Shown here: piece by piece, positions 40,213 to 42,050 of the stretch | How positions within the stretch are numbered: the first letter of the stretch is position 1 | How the letters are laid out: every line of letters begins with the position of its first letter | NCBI GenBank assembly: GCA_026397715.1 | Contig: JAPLUN010000315.1 | Span: 1 to 42,050, forward strand | DNA from: Verrucomicrobiota bacterium | GTDB lineage: Bacteria > Verrucomicrobiota > Verrucomicrobiia > Verrucomicrobiales > Verrucomicrobiaceae | Direction of reading: 5' to 3' | DNA length: 42,050 nt | The notes under the pieces: model-generated | Database searches by the model: none | What the model was told of the DNA's origin: nothing | Seen by the model: the letters and a program-made list of their open reading frames with translations, nothing else | Program-made: the position numbers and the translations under genes

Positions 40213-42050
40213 TCAAGGATGGATTTCGCGCAGTGCTGCCCCCGTGCCGCTGATGAGCAGCACCAGCTTTTTGAAGCGCAGTTGTTCACCCGCCTTTACC
40301 TCTTTGCGAAAAAGGCTCACGCGATTGATCTCTCCGGGGAAAAGCTGCACCTCGGGTGCATCCACCTTTGTGAACCCGGCGCTGGCAAGTGCTGCTTCCT
40401 GGCTCGCAGCATGCGGCCGAGGAGATGGTGTGAGCGCGTAAAGCGTGCCCGGCTTGGTGATCTCCGCGTCAATCTTCTCGATGCCTGTGCGCAGAAATGG
40501 CAGGCCGCTGAGCTGATCAAACAAGGCTTCAATCACGTAGTCACGATCCGTGAAGATTTTTACCCCTACCTTCATAACCGCGGCTTCCTCTGGCGGTGGC
40601 GCAGGCCAGACGATGCGCTTTTGCCCAGCCTGCGGCTCGAACTGTCCCAAGTCTTCGAGTTTGCCGAACATGATGCGCTCCTTGCGGCTCGCGTCTTTGT
40701 CACCCTGAGTCACGACGAGCCAGATCATACCGTCGTGTTCGTGAAAAGTTGGATATTGAAAGGATTGCGGCGTCTCGAAACGGTATTTGCGCTCCCATGC
40801 TTTGCCATCGCGCGAGACGTCCACATTGAAGACGCTGCGTCCCACACCCTGGATGCGGGTGGACTCCTGCCAGCCGAGGTAGTAGACGCCACCGAACTTG
40901 TCGAAGGTGGGTTTCGAGTTCGCGCCATTCGGCACGATGGGCAGCGGCTTGCCCACGCTCCATGTTTTGCCATCGGCGCTGGTGGTGAAATGGTAGTTTC
41001 CCTTGTCGTTGCGGCAGATGGCCATCCAGGTGCCGTCGGGCAGTTGATTCACTGCTGACTCGCTCAGGGCCTCTGACTGCGGCTCATTGAAGTGGCCGAG
41101 CACTTCGAACGTTTCCAGATCATCATGCACCAGAGCCAGCGCGTTTTGTTTGCCGCTGAAGTTGTTCAGGGCGACGTAGGTCTTGCCGTCGAACTGCTTG
41201 AACGAATCAAAGATGAAGAGCGAAGAGTCCAAAGCCGTCTTGGCAAACCCATGGGCCGCTGCGTCTGCATGAAAATGCTGTGGCTGGAAGTCAAAAGTGC
41301 CCGCCGCCGTCTTCAGCTTTGCCTTGTGGATCGTGGGCATGAAGTCGCCGGACCGAAGATCAAAGTCACGATACCACATCTGCGACTGGCGCTTGCCCGG
41401 ATCTTCGCTGGTGAAGTAGCAGCGCAGGATGTTTGCATCCTTCTGCAGGATGCGCGGCACAAAGCAGGCACCCACCGGCAGGGTCTCGTTTTCAAAGCGT
41501 TGCTCGCCCTTGGCAAAGTCGATCACTTTTTCCAGTGCGAGCGTCTTGAGGTTCACGATGGAGATCGTCGCGTAAATTTCCGGCCAGCCTGCGCTCTCTC
41601 CTGCCCTCACATCATTGGCTTCGGTCACGATGTAGGCGCGTTCAGCGACGCACACGAACTCGGCATCATGCGCACCCTTTACGCGTGGCGAGGAGGTGTT
41701 CACAAGACGCTGCATGACGATGTCTCCGGCCAGCGCAGGATCCCACTTGGCGGGCACAACCTGGGGCTTCTCCAGCTTGCTGATCGTTTGTTTCAGACTC
41801 ACCGCGCCGGAGGCATTTTTACCGGCGAGGACATCTTCCTCACGAAACTTCGCGAGGAGGATCTCGCCTTCGCCCTGGCGGTCGCGGTCATACGTGATCC
41901 AGATCAGACCATCGTGATCCTGAACGCCATCGGGATAGGAGACGCCTTTGCGCTCATCCAGCAGCAGGCCTTCATTCCAAGTCTGCCCGTCGTCGGTGGA
42001 TATCTGAGCGGTGAGATGGCTGCGTGTCTTGCCAGTGAAGCCGTGATGAT
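40213..42050 (-). CDS. Sialidase-like double beta-propeller protein, 5' end outside the window
   Basis: The frame is open to the right edge, so the N-terminus is missing; 611 residues are visible. A GTG at 41802 is not the start, because the upstream 82 codons encode conserved sequence: a BNR/Asp-box (STDDGQTW), then SYPDGVQDHDGLIWITYDRDR and GEILLAKFREEDV, which is the closing part of a sialidase-type propeller. The rest is a second propeller-like region (about 90-470 of the visible part) with RCYFTSEDPGKRQSQMWYRDF and further bladed repeats including FTTSADGKTWSVGKPLP, an Asp-box. The last ~130 residues (VGVKIFTDRDYVIEALFDQL) are unassigned. Exo-sialidase family enzymes cleave terminal sugars; catalytic residues cannot be judged without the N-terminus. 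Confidence 0.85.
   Translation of the reverse strand, partial: HHGFTGKTRSHLTAQISTDDGQTWNEGLLLDERKGVSYPDGVQDHDGLIWITYDRDRQGEGEILLAKFREEDVLAGKNASGAVSLKQTISKLEKPQVVPAKWDPALAGDIVMQRLVNTSSPRVKGAHDAEFVCVAERAYIVTEANDVRAGESAGWPEIYATISIVNLKTLALEKVIDFAKGEQRFENETLPVGACFVPRILQKDANILRCYFTSEDPGKRQSQMWYRDFDLRSGDFMPTIHKAKLKTAAGTFDFQPQHFHADAAAHGFAKTALDSSLFIFDSFKQFDGKTYVALNNFSGKQNALALVHDDLETFEVLGHFNEPQSEALSESAVNQLPDGTWMAICRNDKGNYHFTTSADGKTWSVGKPLPIVPNGANSKPTFDKFGGVYYLGWQESTRIQGVGRSVFNVDVSRDGKAWERKYRFETPQSFQYPTFHEHDGMIWLVVTQGDKDASRKERIMFGKLEDLGQFEPQAGQKRIVWPAPPPEEAAVMKVGVKIFTDRDYVIEALFDQLSGLPFLRTGIEKIDAEITKPGTLYALTPSPRPHAASQEAALASAGFTKVDAPEVQLFPGEINRVSLFRKEVKAGEQLRFKKLVLLISGTGAALREIHP

Noticed and set aside
1..42050. 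Search for CRISPR arrays, tRNA or rRNA genes, insertion sequences, prophage and toxin-antitoxin pairs
   Set aside because: Reading both strands, I found no regularly spaced repeats, no transposase or integrase genes, and no cloverleaf candidates in the short gaps between genes.

Overview
The window looks like a chromosomal segment of a GC-rich Verrucomicrobiota bacterium, probably of the Prosthecobacter/Verrucomicrobium type. This is inferred from gene content, not from a marker gene: two DUF1501 proteins, an ECF sigma factor beside a zinc-ribbon Ser/Thr kinase, DUF1080, DUF4838, DUF5069, PF12831-type FAD oxidoreductases and a Tat-exported Gfo/Idh/MocA protein. Coding density is very high and no gene-free stretch exceeds about 105 bases. 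I see no tRNA, rRNA, CRISPR array, transposase, integrase or phage gene.

Layout. (1) 19-3095, minus: two DUF1501 proteins with a 63-residue protein between them. (2) 3151-7098, plus: an exported Kelch protein, then a compact set of FabG-like reductase, acyl carrier protein, LPG-synthase-type flippase and patatin-like lipase, which suggests a small acyl-lipid pathway. (3) 7099-10338, minus: mfd. (4) 10430-15259, plus: Gfo/Idh/MocA oxidoreductase, ECF sigma factor and transmembrane Ser/Thr kinase. The sigma and kinase genes share the upstream element TGTAAC-N16-TGAA. (5) 15326-25839, minus: TauE/SafE permease, FG-GAP repeat protein, fucose/arabinose-isomerase-like protein, agarase-like glycoside hydrolase, MATE transporter, DUF5069 protein, second MATE transporter and DinB protein. 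(6) 25901-26284, plus: an HxlR regulator, divergent from DinB-MATE across two dyad sequences. (7) 26342-42050, minus: OsmC, DUF1080-propeller fusion, metallophosphoesterase, DUF4838 protein, exported pyruvyltransferase-like protein, two FAD oxidoreductases, SGNH-like hydrolase, YlbF-like protein, HpcH/HpaI aldolase, APH-like kinase, BASS transporter and a sialidase-like two-propeller protein that runs off the right edge.

How the genes may work together. Regions 5 and 7 read as glycan and sugar-acid utilisation loci without SusC/SusD or sulfatases. Exported hydrolases and oxidoreductases would act on glycans outside the cytoplasm, and isomerase, kinase and aldolase would handle the released sugars. 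Start/stop overlaps couple DinB-MATE, metallophosphoesterase-DUF1080, kinase-aldolase and flippase-patatin. The best leads are the shared element before the sigma and kinase genes, the dyad pair in the HxlR control region, the orphan ACP lipid operon and the Tat-type pyruvyltransferase homologue. All functions are assigned by reading motifs; no database search was run.
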